Assembly: GCA_964591605.1 (NCBI GenBank)
Contig: CAZQEN010000035.1
Location: 1 to 33,424, forward strand
Origin: CAYLLT01 sp964591605
GTDB lineage: Bacteria > Planctomycetota > Phycisphaerae > UBA1845 > PWPN01
Reading direction: 5' to 3'
Length of the DNA stretch: 33,424 nucleotides
Part shown: piece after piece, positions 24,485-33,416 of the stretch
How the letters are laid out: each line of letters begins with the position of its first letter
Numbering within the stretch: position 1 is the first letter of the stretch
The notes under the pieces: generated by a model
The model's input: only the letters and a program-made list of their open reading frames with translations
Databases searched by the model: none
What the model was told of the DNA's origin: nothing
Translations under genes and position numbers: made by a program

Positions 24485-27400
24485 ATGTTCCGCTCGGTCG
24501 CTCCCGTGCGCATCCGGATTATCGGAATGAGAAGGGAGGGAGCCGCGTCGCGCCCGTGTAACATCCTGCTATGCCTGTGCTTAATCCTCGGGGCTGTATC
24601 CACCATCCAGGCGGGGGAGCTCGCACGAGAGGGGCGGGTCAAGGTTCGCGCTTCACGGTCGGCCGTGCCCAGACTCCTGAACCGGGGCGGGGAACTGGTC
24701 GCCGATTACGGGGCCTTTGCCGTCATCGAGGTGCCGGCCGGGGCTCTTTCCGATGACATCGACGCCGAGGTGCGGCCGGACGAGAACATCGTGCGCCTGC
24801 ACGCCGGGCCGATCGACACGACCCAACCGCCCGCCCGGCAACTTCGCCGGGCCCGAGGCGCGTTCGGCGGCAAGGCCCTCCATCTCGTGCAGTTCGCCGG
24901 ACCGGTCCGGCCGGCGTGGATGGATGAGCTTGCCGCGACCGGGGCGCGGATCGTCACCTATATCCCGAGCAACACCTATTTGATCTATGGCGATGCTGCC
25001 CAGATTGGGGGCGTCCAGGCGCTGGCCGGCAAGTCGCGGCACATTCAGTGGGACGCCGCGTACGCGGACGGATACAAGATCGATCCGCGCGGGCTGCTGG
25101 CCGCCCAGGGTAAGGGCCTCGCGCCGGGGCATGGTGATCTGTATGCGGTCCAGATGGTGGACGACCCGCCGGCCAACCAGGCAACGCTTGAGGTGATCGA
25201 TCGGCTTCGGTCGGGGCCGGTGAGGCGGTCGTGGCGGCTGCTGGACTACTTCAATGTGGTGGTGCACGTGCCGCCCGGCAAGCTGGCCCAGCTCGCCCGG
25301 CAGCCCGACGTGGTTTCGATCCAGCCGTACGTCCCGCCCCGGCGGTTCGATGAACGTCAGGACCAGATCGTGGCCGGCAACCTCTCGGGAAGCGGCCCGG
25401 CAGCGCCGGGTTACCTGGCGTGGCTCGCCTCGTGGGGTTTCACCCAGGCCCAGTTCGACGCCTCGGGATTCGTGGTTGACGTGACCGACAGCGGTGTGGA
25501 CAACGGGACCAGTTCGCCCAATCATTTCGGACTCTATACGGAAGGGATCATTCCCGGCACGAGCCGGGTGGTCTACAACCGGCTGGAGGGGACGCCGAAC
25601 GCGGGGAGCACCATCGTGGGGTGCGACGGGCACGGCACCGTCAATGCCCACATCCTCGCCGGCTACAGCGATCTGACGGGGTTCCCGTTTGCCGACAGTT
25701 CCGGCTATCGGTACGGCCTGGGCGTTGCCCCGTTCGTGCGGATCGGCTCATCGGTGATCTTCGATCCGGCGCAGTTCACCTATCCCAACTACGCCAGCCT
25801 GCAGTCGAAAGCCTATCAGGACGGGGCACGAATCAGTTCTAATAGCTGGGGTGCGGACAACTTCGGCATGTACGACGTGGATGCACAGGCCTACGACGCG
25901 CTGGTGCGGGATGCCCAGCCCGACGGTTCGCCGTTCCCCGCCCCCGGCAACCAGGAAATGGTGATCGTGTTCGCCAACGGCAACGCCGGCTCGGGCCTGG
26001 GCACGGTGGGGACGCCGGCCACGTCCAAGAACGTGATCAGCGTCGGGGCGGCCGAGAACGTCCAGGCATTCGGGGGAGCGGACAGCTGCAACGTCGCCGA
26101 CTCCGGCGCCGACAGCACGGACGACATCATCCCGTTCTCGAGCCGCGGCCCGACCGCGGATGGGCGATTCAAGCCGGACATTGTTGCACCGGGGACGCAC
26201 GTGACCGGCGGAGTCGTGCAGATCGCCTCGCCGGGCGCCACCGGGACCGCTGATCCGTGCTTCAGCGGCGAAGGCGTGTGTGGCGGCGTCTATCCCAGTC
26301 ATTTTTTCCCACCCGACCAGCAGTTCTACAGCGCGTCATCGGGGACGAGTCACTCGTGCCCGGCGGTGTCGGGTGGGGCCGCGCTGCTGCGGCAGCTTTT
26401 CCTGAACATGGGCCGGCCGGTGCCCAGCCCGGCGATGACCAAGGCCCTGCTGATCAACTCGGCCCGCCATCTGACCGGCACGGGGGCCAACGACACCCTC
26501 TGGTCGAACTCCCAGGGCATGGGCGCGTTGAATCTGCAGGAGGCTTTCGCCCGCCTGGGCGCCACGCCGACGATCCTGCGCGATCAGGAGGCTGCCGATC
26601 TCTTCACCGCGACCGGGCAGCAGCGACTGTTCACCGGCACGATTACGGACGTGAGCAAGCCCTTCCGGGTGACGCTCGCCTGGACGGACGCCCCGGGCCC
26701 GACCTCCAGTGCGGCGTACCGCAACGACCTGGACCTCGTGGTCACCGCGGGCGGCAGCACCTACAAGGGCAACGTGTTCGGAGGGGCGGCGTCGATTGCC
26801 GGCGGAGTTGCGGACGCGCGCAACAACGTCGAGAGTGTTTTTCTTCCCGCGGGTGTGAACGGCAGTTTTGTCATCAACGTGACCGCTGTGAACATCAACT
26901 CCGACGGCGTGCCGAATTTCGGCGGGGCCCTCGATCAGGATTTCGCTCTGGTCATCTATAACGCGAGCCAGGTGCCGCTGCCGGTCATTGCCGCGGAGGG
27001 ATCCACCATCACGGCGGAGAGCTGCCTGCCGGGCAGCGGCGCGCTCGATCCCGGCGAGACAGTGACGGTGAACCTGTCGCTGCAGAACGTCGGCAGCGCC
27101 GATACCGGCGACGTGGTGGCCACGCTGGAGGCGACGGGCGGAGTGGCTCTTCCCAGTGCCTCTCAGAACTACGGCCCGTTGGTGGTGGGCGGCGGGGCGG
27201 TCAGCCGGCCGTACACCTTCACGGCCAGCGGCCAATGCGGCACGTCGGTCAAGGCCACGCTGCTGGTGGAGTCCGGGGGCAACCCGCTCGGCAGTGTGTT
27301 CTTCAACTTCGTGCTGGGGAGCCTCGGTACCGTCTTTTCGGAGAACTTCGATGCGCCCAGCCCGCCCGCCCTGCCGGCCGGCTGGTCCGTCACCACCTCC

Positions 27401-28489
27401 GGCACTCCGGCACCCACCCCCTGGGCGACCACGAGCAGTGTGCGCGACTCGCTGCCCAACTCGGCTTTCGCGTCCGATCCCTCGACGACCACCGACAATA
27501 TTCTCGAATCGCCGAGCATCCCCATCGGCAGTCCCGCGGCGAAGCTGACGTTCCGCCACAGCTTCAGCCTGGAGACCTCCTATGACGCCGGCGTGCTCGA
27601 GATTTCGATCGGCGGTGCCCCGTTCACGGACATCCTGACGGCGGGCGGCGGCTTCGTGGCCGGCGGCTACAACCGCACGATCAGCGTGTGCTGCGGGAAC
27701 CCGCTGTCCGGCCGGCAGGGCTGGTCGGGCAATTCCGAGGGTTTCATGACCACCACCGTCAATCTGCCTGCCGCGGCCGCCGGCCAGGAGATCCGGCTGC
27801 GCTGGCGGCTGGGCACCGATTACAGCATCAGCGGGACAGGGTGGTACGTGGATACCATCTCGATCAGCGAGCTGACGTGCTGCACGTGCGCTCCGCCGTG
27901 TGAGCGGGCGATCGTCGGCTGGCGGAGCGTCCGCGAGCATGAGGGGGCCGGCCCGCTCGGGATTCCGCTGGACGAGGCCGCCTCCGGCGACGGCATGAGC
28001 GGTCCGGTCGTCGAACCACGGCAGGGGGGCATCCAGAAGATTGAGGTGGACTTCGACCAGCCCCCGTCGCTGCTCGATTCGGCCGGCGTGAGCGTCACCG
28101 GAGTGCTGACCGTGGACGGCGTTGCCGGGCCGCCCGAGCCCTACGTGCCCACGACGGTCATGATGGCGGATTCCGACACTCTCGCCATCCTGTTCAGCCC
28201 CGGCACGCTGCCCGACGCGGGCTGCTACACCATCACCATCGGGCCGGGCACGTTCGGTGAGACGCTCACCGGCGACGTGGACGTGATGGTGCGCTCGCTG
28301 GTCGGCGATACCACCATGAGCGGCGACATCACGCTCAGCGACGTCACGCTGGTACAGACGAAGTTCGCCTCCGCCGCCGCCGACGGACCGCAATTCGACC
28401 TGGATCTCTCCGGCACTGTCAACGCCAGCGATATGCAGATCGCCAAATCACACGTCACGTCGCCTCCCCGTCAGGCGCTGTGCCCGTAA
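24485..28489 (+). CDS. Secreted subtilisin-family (S8) protease with C-terminal dockerin-like module
   Basis: A 1,334-residue serine protease. A leader (NILLCLCLILGAVSTIQAG) follows a charged head; ATG 24527 is an equally possible start and neither has a strong ribosome-binding site. The ~290 residues after the leader look like a large propeptide. The catalytic triad is D335 in VTDSGVD, H383 in GCDGHGT and S622 in SSGTSHSCP, with the oxyanion Asn probably in VIVFANGNAG. Residues about 715-840 (TLAWTDAPG, YRNDLDLVVTA) match the C-terminal beta-sandwich of KP-43-like subtilases. A CARDB-like domain (about 850-950) and a jelly-roll-like domain starting FSENFDAPSPP (about 952-1133) follow. Residues about 1140-1334 are the shared module ending in a dockerin-like pair (TTMSGDITLSDVTL, DLDLSGTVNASDM). 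It probably degrades extracellular protein at the cell surface. Confidence 0.9.
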   Translation: MFRSVAPVRIRIIGMRREGAASRPCNILLCLCLILGAVSTIQAGELAREGRVKVRASRSAVPRLLNRGGELVADYGAFAVIEVPAGALSDDIDAEVRPDENIVRLHAGPIDTTQPPARQLRRARGAFGGKALHLVQFAGPVRPAWMDELAATGARIVTYIPSNTYLIYGDAAQIGGVQALAGKSRHIQWDAAYADGYKIDPRGLLAAQGKGLAPGHGDLYAVQMVDDPPANQATLEVIDRLRSGPVRRSWRLLDYFNVVVHVPPGKLAQLARQPDVVSIQPYVPPRRFDERQDQIVAGNLSGSGPAAPGYLAWLASWGFTQAQFDASGFVVDVTDSGVDNGTSSPNHFGLYTEGIIPGTSRVVYNRLEGTPNAGSTIVGCDGHGTVNAHILAGYSDLTGFPFADSSGYRYGLGVAPFVRIGSSVIFDPAQFTYPNYASLQSKAYQDGARISSNSWGADNFGMYDVDAQAYDALVRDAQPDGSPFPAPGNQEMVIVFANGNAGSGLGTVGTPATSKNVISVGAAENVQAFGGADSCNVADSGADSTDDIIPFSSRGPTADGRFKPDIVAPGTHVTGGVVQIASPGATGTADPCFSGEGVCGGVYPSHFFPPDQQFYSASSGTSHSCPAVSGGAALLRQLFLNMGRPVPSPAMTKALLINSARHLTGTGANDTLWSNSQGMGALNLQEAFARLGATPTILRDQEAADLFTATGQQRLFTGTITDVSKPFRVTLAWTDAPGPTSSAAYRNDLDLVVTAGGSTYKGNVFGGAASIAGGVADARNNVESVFLPAGVNGSFVINVTAVNINSDGVPNFGGALDQDFALVIYNASQVPLPVIAAEGSTITAESCLPGSGALDPGETVTVNLSLQNVGSADTGDVVATLEATGGVALPSASQNYGPLVVGGGAVSRPYTFTASGQCGTSVKATLLVESGGNPLGSVFFNFVLGSLGTVFSENFDAPSPPALPAGWSVTTSGTPAPTPWATTSSVRDSLPNSAFASDPSTTTDNILESPSIPIGSPAAKLTFRHSFSLETSYDAGVLEISIGGAPFTDILTAGGGFVAGGYNRTISVCCGNPLSGRQGWSGNSEGFMTTTVNLPAAAAGQEIRLRWRLGTDYSISGTGWYVDTISISELTCCTCAPPCERAIVGWRSVREHEGAGPLGIPLDEAASGDGMSGPVVEPRQGGIQKIEVDFDQPPSLLDSAGVSVTGVLTVDGVAGPPEPYVPTTVMMADSDTLAILFSPGTLPDAGCYTITIGPGTFGETLTGDVDVMVRSLVGDTTMSGDITLSDVTLVQTKFASAAADGPQFDLDLSGTVNASDMQIAKSHVTSPPRQALCP

Positions 28490-28525
28490 GGTGCCGCCGC
28501 GCGGGCTTCGGTCGGGAGTTTCGGG

Positions 28526-28554
28526 TTGACGCAGGTTCCAGCGACCGGTAGGCT
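28526..28554 (+). promoter_or_regulatory. Putative promoter of the second subtilase gene
   Basis: TTGACG (28526-28531) is a 5/6 -35 match and lies 17 bp before TAGGCT (28549-28554), a weak -10. The leader to ATG 28681 would be about 120 nt. Nothing else stands out in the 28490-28680 gap. Confidence 0.3.
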
Positions 28555-28680
28555 AATGTCTGCACGCAATCGGAGGGTTGAGCAGGAATGCGCGCGCCAT
28601 GCCTGAGTTCCTCCGCTGACCTGACGATCGCCGTTTCCACCGGCTCATCTCGCACCGCCAGTCATTGAAAGGAGCACTCC

Positions 28681-31600
28681 ATGTCCCGCCCGCACTGGTT
28701 TCGCCTGCGTTGGCTCGTGTGCACCGGGTTGTCGCTCCTTTTGCCTGTCCTGGCCGGTGAGCGGGTGATCTCCGCGGCGGCCCGCGCCGAGTCGGCGGAC
28801 GATCCGGATTCCGACGGGGCGCCGGCGGCGGTTCAGGCCAATCCCAGTCCTCAAGAGCCGGGCCCGAGCAGCGGGGCGCGGCTCACCCGGCTGGCGAGTG
28901 TGGCCGCACCGGAGCCCGCTGCGGCCTCGGGGCAGGTGTGCGGAGCGGGGGCGGTGGCGCCGGCGGTCCTCACCGCGGCGGAGGCGACGCTGCCCGCGGC
29001 CTGGGACCGGGCGGCGGGTCTGTCCGAATCTCCCGTGCCCGGCGCGGGGCCGGCCTCGACCCTGTTCCTGGAGACCTTCGAGGGGGTATTTCCTTCCGGA
29101 TTGTGGACGCGGAGCGGCAATCCGACCTGGGATGATACGACCTACAAGTCCTACAGCGGCGTCCGCAGCGCCTGGTGCGCAGCCGGCGGAACGGCGGCCC
29201 GCAATCCGGCCGTCGACAACTACGCCGACGACATGAACGCCTGGATGGTGTACGGGCCGTTCAGCCTGAGCGGCGTGTCCGGCGGAGTCTTCTCGTTCCA
29301 CTACTGGCTTGAGTCGGAGACCGATTTCGATTTCCTCCAGTTCTTCGTCTCCACGAACGGCGTCAACTTCTACGGCTACGAGACGACCGGTTCGACCCTC
29401 AACAGCTGGGTGGAAACCGCAATCAACCTGACCAGCGTCCCCACGCTCGGAAACATCTCGGGCCAGCCGCAGGTGTGGATCGCGATCGTTTTCGTGAGCG
29501 ACTTCAGTGTCAATTACAAAGGTGCGTTCGTCGACGACGTCCGCGTCGACAACGTCACCACCCCCGATCTGGTGGCCCAGCAGGTGTATTTCCGCGATCA
29601 GCCGGGCGGAGCCGGCAACGTCGTGTCCAATCCGTTACCCGGACAGTCGGTCTATCCCCATTTCTTCTATCGCCTCGACGGTCCCGGTTCGGTCAGCGGC
29701 ACCATATGGGCCATGGATGTGGATGGTTCCGTGCTCTGTCAGACTGCGCCCGGCTCGCTGTTGCCTGGTTCCTATTTCGGGTGGTGCACGTCCGCGTACG
29801 TGGTTCCGTCGGGGGCGCATCAGCTTCGAGGAAGAGTGGATCCGGCCGGAACCATCGTCGAGGCCAACGAGCTCAACAACGAAGCGGTCGTGCCGTTCGG
29901 ATCGGGGCCCACCCTTGACCTGGTCGCCCAGCAGGTGTACTTCCGCGACCAGCCGGATAACCAGGGCAATATCGTGGATAATCCCTGCGTGGGCGAGTCG
30001 GTCTACCCGCACTTCGCCTTCGACGTCACCGGCAGCGGGAGCGCTACGGGCAAGATCTTCACGCTGGAAATCGACAGCACGCCCGTGTGCAGTCTCATCG
30101 GCACGTTGGACGCGGGCTTCAGCTACGTTGGCAACTGCACGTCGCCCTGGGTGGTGACGGCCGGCGATCACACGCTGGTGGGCGTGCTCGACCCGGACGG
30201 GACGATCGTCGAGACGAGCGAGGTCAACAATCAGGTCGCTCACAACACCACCAACTGTCTGCTCCCGGACATTCGCGTGAATCCGTCGTCAGTCACGGTG
30301 GCCTGCCCGGAATCGCTGGCGGCCGAATCGGTCGTCGCTTCCGCGGCCGCCGTCGCGGACCACAAGCTGCGCCACAAGCAGGACATCCTGGGCCAGTTTG
30401 ACGGCGGCCAGGCGATGGCGCGGGTGATCGTGACGCTCCGGCCCCCGCCCAATGCGCCCGCCGTCGTCGACCTGAGCGATGCCCGGTCCGCCCGGCGGCA
30501 CCGCGATGCCATCCGTCCGCACCTGCAGGCGCTGCTCGGCCGGCTTGCCCCGGCCGATTTCAGGCTGCGTTACCCGTTCGAGAACCAGCCGTGCGCATGG
30601 ATGGAGGTCACGAGGGCGGGTCTGGCCCGGTTGCAGAACGACCCGGCCGTCGAGCTGATCGAGCCGGTCCGCGACATCCCGATGAATCTCGCGCAGGGAT
30701 TACCGCTGATGGACGCGATGACGTATCGGTTGACCTACGGCGGCGCCGGCGTATCGGTGGCGATCTGCGATTCGGGCGTCGATTACACGCATCCGCGGCT
30801 GGGCGGGGGCGGTTTCCCGAATGCCAAGGTGATCGGCGGCTTCGACACGGGAGACAACGACGCGAATCCCTTCCCCAACGGCGAGGCCCACGGCACCGCC
30901 TGCGCTGGGATCGCGGCCGGCAATACCGGAACGGTGGGCGACTACATCGGCGGCGTGGCCCCGGATGCCAGGATCTACGCGCTCAAAGTCACGCCGGCCT
31001 CGAACCCGGGGAGCGCGAGCGACGCTTCCATCGCCGCGGCGTGGGACTGGTGCGTGACCCACCGGAATGACGACCCGGCGAATCCGATTCTCGTGATCAG
31101 CACGAGCTTCGGAGGAGGCCGTTTCTTCTCGAGCTGCGACGCCCAGTCCGCCGCGATCACCAGCGCCGCGGGCAATGCCGTGGCGGCCGGCATCACCCTC
31201 CTCGTGTCTTCCGGGAACGACGGATACTGCGATTCGATCGCCTTTCCCGGCTGCGTGAGCCACGTGATCTCGGTCGGCGCGGTGTACGACGCGGATTTCG
31301 GGGATTACAGCCCGTGTATCAACGCCGCGTCGTGCGTCACCAAGTTCGCGACCGGGGGCTGCACCACCGGCTTCTACACGACGGACAGCACCGCCGCAGA
31401 TCTGGTGACCTCCTATTCAAACTCAGCGGGCTTCCTGGCCGTCCTCGCCCCGGCCAACCAGGCCTACACGGCGGATATCGTCGGGGCCGGCGGGTACAAC
31501 GCCGGCGATTACACGCCGAGCTTCGGCGGGACCTCGGCGGCGTGTCCCTACGCGGCCGGCGGCGTGGCGGCGCTGCAGTCGGCGGCCAAGGCCCAAACGG

Positions 31601-32571
31601 GCAGCTTCCTGTCGCCCGCCCAGGTCCGCCAGCTCCTGATTCAGACCGGCGACAGCATCGTCGACCCCAAGAACGGGCTGGCCAAACCGCGGGTCAACCT
31701 GGCCAACGCGATCGACAGCATCATCCCGCCCAATCCCGAGTGTGTCACCATCTTCAACGACGGTTCCGTGGCGCTTCATGTGACGTCGGTGACCGCGCCG
31801 CCCTGGGCCACGCTGGTGCCGCCGCCGCCGTATACGTTCCTCGCCGGGGCGAGCCAGACCGTGTGCGTGCAGGCCTGTGGCTCGTGCGCGGGGGTGGATC
31901 TCGACGGCGTGCTGGTCATCAACAGCGACGATCCGGACGAGCCGGCGGTGAACGTGCCCGTGCACGTCGACTGCCCCGCCCAGCCCGCGTCAGTCAACGC
32001 CTGGCGCAGCGTTCGCACGCACGGGGCGGCGCCGCTGGGCCTCGCGCTGAGCGCGACGGCCGCCGGCAACGGCATCGCCGGCCCGACCGTCGAGTCGCGC
32101 AGCGGCGGCATCCGGCGGATCGAGGTCGACTTCAGCGGGCCCGTCGTGCTCGTCAACACGGCCGGCATCACCGTGATCGGCCAGACGACCACCGGCTCGA
32201 CCCTGGGCGGTCCGGTGCCCTATGTGCCCGCCTCGGTGAGCCTGGCCGACGCCGATACGCTGCAGATTCTCTTCAATCCGGGCGCGCTGCCCGACAAGAC
32301 CTGCTACACGATCACGCTGCCCGAGGATCTGGTGGCCGCGACGCTGGCCGGCGACCGGACCGTGCTCGTGCGGTCCCTCTACGGCGATGCCACCGGCAGC
32401 GGCGTCATCACGCTCAGCGATGCGATCGCCATCAAGCGGCGCATCGGCGCCGGCGTTGCGGCCAATCCGCAGTTCGACGTGGACCTCTCGAACGCGATCA
32501 CCGCCGCCGACGCCCTCGCCGCCAAAGCCCGCGTCGCCAGCCCCGCGCCGCACAAGGCCCTGTGCCCGTAG
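28681..32571 (+). CDS. Secreted CARDB/subtilisin-family (S8) protease with dockerin-like module
   Basis: A 1,296-residue serine protease. AAAGGAG (28668-28674) lies 6 nt before the ATG, and the leader WLVCTGLSLLLPVLAG is a clear signal peptide. A Pro/Ala-rich linker is followed by a jelly-roll-like domain (FLETFEGVFPSGLW, about 122-290) and two CARDB repeats (about 293-410 and 411-525), each beginning DLVAQQVYFRDQP. An I9-like propeptide (about 580-670, with MARVIVTLRPPPNAP) precedes the protease. The triad is D697 in CDSGVD, H737 in EAHGTACAG and S952 in FGGTSAACP. The shared module occupies about 1100-1296, with dockerin-like loops GDATGSGVITLSDA and DVDLSNAITAADAL. Unusually, the accessory domains stand in front of the propeptide, so maturation would separate them from the enzyme. 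It is a distant paralog of the subtilase at 24485, and a CRISPR array follows. Confidence 0.9.
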   Translation: MSRPHWFRLRWLVCTGLSLLLPVLAGERVISAAARAESADDPDSDGAPAAVQANPSPQEPGPSSGARLTRLASVAAPEPAAASGQVCGAGAVAPAVLTAAEATLPAAWDRAAGLSESPVPGAGPASTLFLETFEGVFPSGLWTRSGNPTWDDTTYKSYSGVRSAWCAAGGTAARNPAVDNYADDMNAWMVYGPFSLSGVSGGVFSFHYWLESETDFDFLQFFVSTNGVNFYGYETTGSTLNSWVETAINLTSVPTLGNISGQPQVWIAIVFVSDFSVNYKGAFVDDVRVDNVTTPDLVAQQVYFRDQPGGAGNVVSNPLPGQSVYPHFFYRLDGPGSVSGTIWAMDVDGSVLCQTAPGSLLPGSYFGWCTSAYVVPSGAHQLRGRVDPAGTIVEANELNNEAVVPFGSGPTLDLVAQQVYFRDQPDNQGNIVDNPCVGESVYPHFAFDVTGSGSATGKIFTLEIDSTPVCSLIGTLDAGFSYVGNCTSPWVVTAGDHTLVGVLDPDGTIVETSEVNNQVAHNTTNCLLPDIRVNPSSVTVACPESLAAESVVASAAAVADHKLRHKQDILGQFDGGQAMARVIVTLRPPPNAPAVVDLSDARSARRHRDAIRPHLQALLGRLAPADFRLRYPFENQPCAWMEVTRAGLARLQNDPAVELIEPVRDIPMNLAQGLPLMDAMTYRLTYGGAGVSVAICDSGVDYTHPRLGGGGFPNAKVIGGFDTGDNDANPFPNGEAHGTACAGIAAGNTGTVGDYIGGVAPDARIYALKVTPASNPGSASDASIAAAWDWCVTHRNDDPANPILVISTSFGGGRFFSSCDAQSAAITSAAGNAVAAGITLLVSSGNDGYCDSIAFPGCVSHVISVGAVYDADFGDYSPCINAASCVTKFATGGCTTGFYTTDSTAADLVTSYSNSAGFLAVLAPANQAYTADIVGAGGYNAGDYTPSFGGTSAACPYAAGGVAALQSAAKAQTGSFLSPAQVRQLLIQTGDSIVDPKNGLAKPRVNLANAIDSIIPPNPECVTIFNDGSVALHVTSVTAPPWATLVPPPPYTFLAGASQTVCVQACGSCAGVDLDGVLVINSDDPDEPAVNVPVHVDCPAQPASVNAWRSVRTHGAAPLGLALSATAAGNGIAGPTVESRSGGIRRIEVDFSGPVVLVNTAGITVIGQTTTGSTLGGPVPYVPASVSLADADTLQILFNPGALPDKTCYTITLPEDLVAATLAGDRTVLVRSLYGDATGSGVITLSDAIAIKRRIGAGVAANPQFDVDLSNAITAADALAAKARVASPAPHKALCP

Positions 32572-32574
32572 GGG

Positions 32575-32609
32575 GAAAGTCGAAAGCTGAAAGTCGAAAG
32601 TCGAAAGCG
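32575..32609 (+). repeat. Five-unit GAAAGTC heptamer tandem repeat
   Basis: Units read GAAAGTC, GAAAGCT, GAAAGTC, GAAAGTC and GAAAGCG, starting 3 nt after the stop codon of the subtilase. It is the same heptamer family as 2284-2325, in the same orientation and the same position relative to a stop codon. Confidence 0.85.
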
Positions 32610-32758
32610 CGGGTGGTTCCACGTTCCTGCATCGACGAGGGAATCCATCTGCGCGAATGGGCTGTACGTCGGCTCCGCGAAGATGGCCTCCAGCGGTCGA
32701 GTGGGGGAATCAGGAGGGTATGCCGGTGGAAAAGGGATAACCGGGGCCATCAAAGCAA
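32610..32758 (+). other. Candidate CRISPR leader region
   Basis: No gene is supported in the 149 bp between the heptamer repeat and the array hairpin. It is not notably AT-rich, as many leaders are. If the degenerate repeat at 33381 marks the trailing end, this would be the leader side. I found no second anti-repeat or tracrRNA-like terminator here. Confidence 0.3.
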
Positions 32759-32809
32759 GGCCTGCCGCCAATCCGCAACGGCGCAGCCGTTGCGGATTGG
32801 CGGCAGGCC
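32759..32809. other. 24-bp perfect hairpin formed by an inverted partial repeat and repeat 1
   Basis: The arm 32759-32782 is exactly complementary to 32786-32809, leaving a GCA loop (32783-32785). The right arm is three bases (GCC) plus the first 21 bases of CRISPR repeat 1, so the left arm contains the reverse complement of repeat positions 1-21. The pairing stops at 32758/32810. In type II systems the first ~20 nt of the repeat is the part that pairs with the tracrRNA anti-repeat, so this arm behaves like a cis anti-repeat. It is followed only by the array, not by a tracrRNA tail. Confidence 0.92.
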
Positions 32810-33416
32810 GGGATCGATTACACTATTGACCGTCACCACTGTGCGATGCCCCATGTTGCGGATTGGCGGCAGGCCGGGATCGATTACACTTCTGTTGCAG
32901 GACTTGGAGCGCGAGGCCCTGTTGCGGATTGGCGGCAGGCCGGGATCGATTACACTGACCGGCCCCCTGCGTGATCATCGTCTCCAGTTGCGGATTGGCG
33001 GCAGGCCGGGATCGATTACACTCCGCCCCGGCGATGACATCGGTGGCCGACTGTTGCGGATTGGCGGCAGGCCGGGATCGATTACACTGGCTGTGCCAGG
33101 GAGGACGCAGAGATGAGCGTTGCGGATTGGCGGCAGGCCGGGATCGATTACACTTCTTGTCCGTCCCACCCTTTGCCGCTTTTTGTTGCGGATTGGCGGC
33201 AGGCCGGGATCGATTACACTGCAACTCAGAAAACGCCTTCAGCTCCGGCTGTTGCGGATTGGCGGCAGGCCGGGATCGATTACACTGAGTTACGGTGTGG
33301 CTACCGCCACTCGATGTTGCGGATTGGCGGCAGGCCGGGATCGATTACACTGGGGCATACGTGTACCCCGTACGGGCACGGTTGCGGATTGGCTGCAGGC
33401 CGGGATCGATTACACT
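32789..33416 (+). CRISPR. CRISPR array, ten 36-nt repeats and nine 29-30-nt spacers
   Basis: Repeats start at 32789, 32855, 32921, 32987, 33053, 33119, 33185, 33251, 33316 and 33381. Each is 36 nt, beginning GTTGCGGATTGGCGG and ending GGGATCGATTACACT. The first nine are identical. The tenth has G to T at position 14, which suggests the distal end of the array, although only 8 nt remain before the window edge. Spacers 1-7 are 30 nt and spacers 8 and 9 are 29 nt. The spacers are unrelated to one another. The 36/30 geometry, the GTTG start and the lack of a strong internal hairpin fit type II-C best; type V is possible. No cas gene lies in the window. Each repeat also carries TTGGCG (positions 9-14) and TACACT (31-36) 16 bp apart, a promoter-like pair. 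Confidence 0.97.

Noticed and set aside
26336..28393. Open frame of 685 codons on the - strand
   Set aside because: Antisense to the first subtilase, whose catalytic triad and domains explain the + strand. It has low-complexity Arg- and Gly-rich composition and no ribosome-binding site of note.
32759..32779. Conventional type II tracrRNA anti-repeat
   Set aside because: The complementarity is right, but a tracrRNA needs its own 3' tail and terminator after the anti-repeat. Here repeat 1 follows within 9 nt, so I treat it as a cis hairpin.
31314..33116. Open frame of 600 codons running through the CRISPR array
   Set aside because: It is an alternative frame of the second subtilase that continues into the array, where it repeats LRIGGRPGSITL because the 66-bp repeat-spacer period is a multiple of three. 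There is no independent evidence for a protein.
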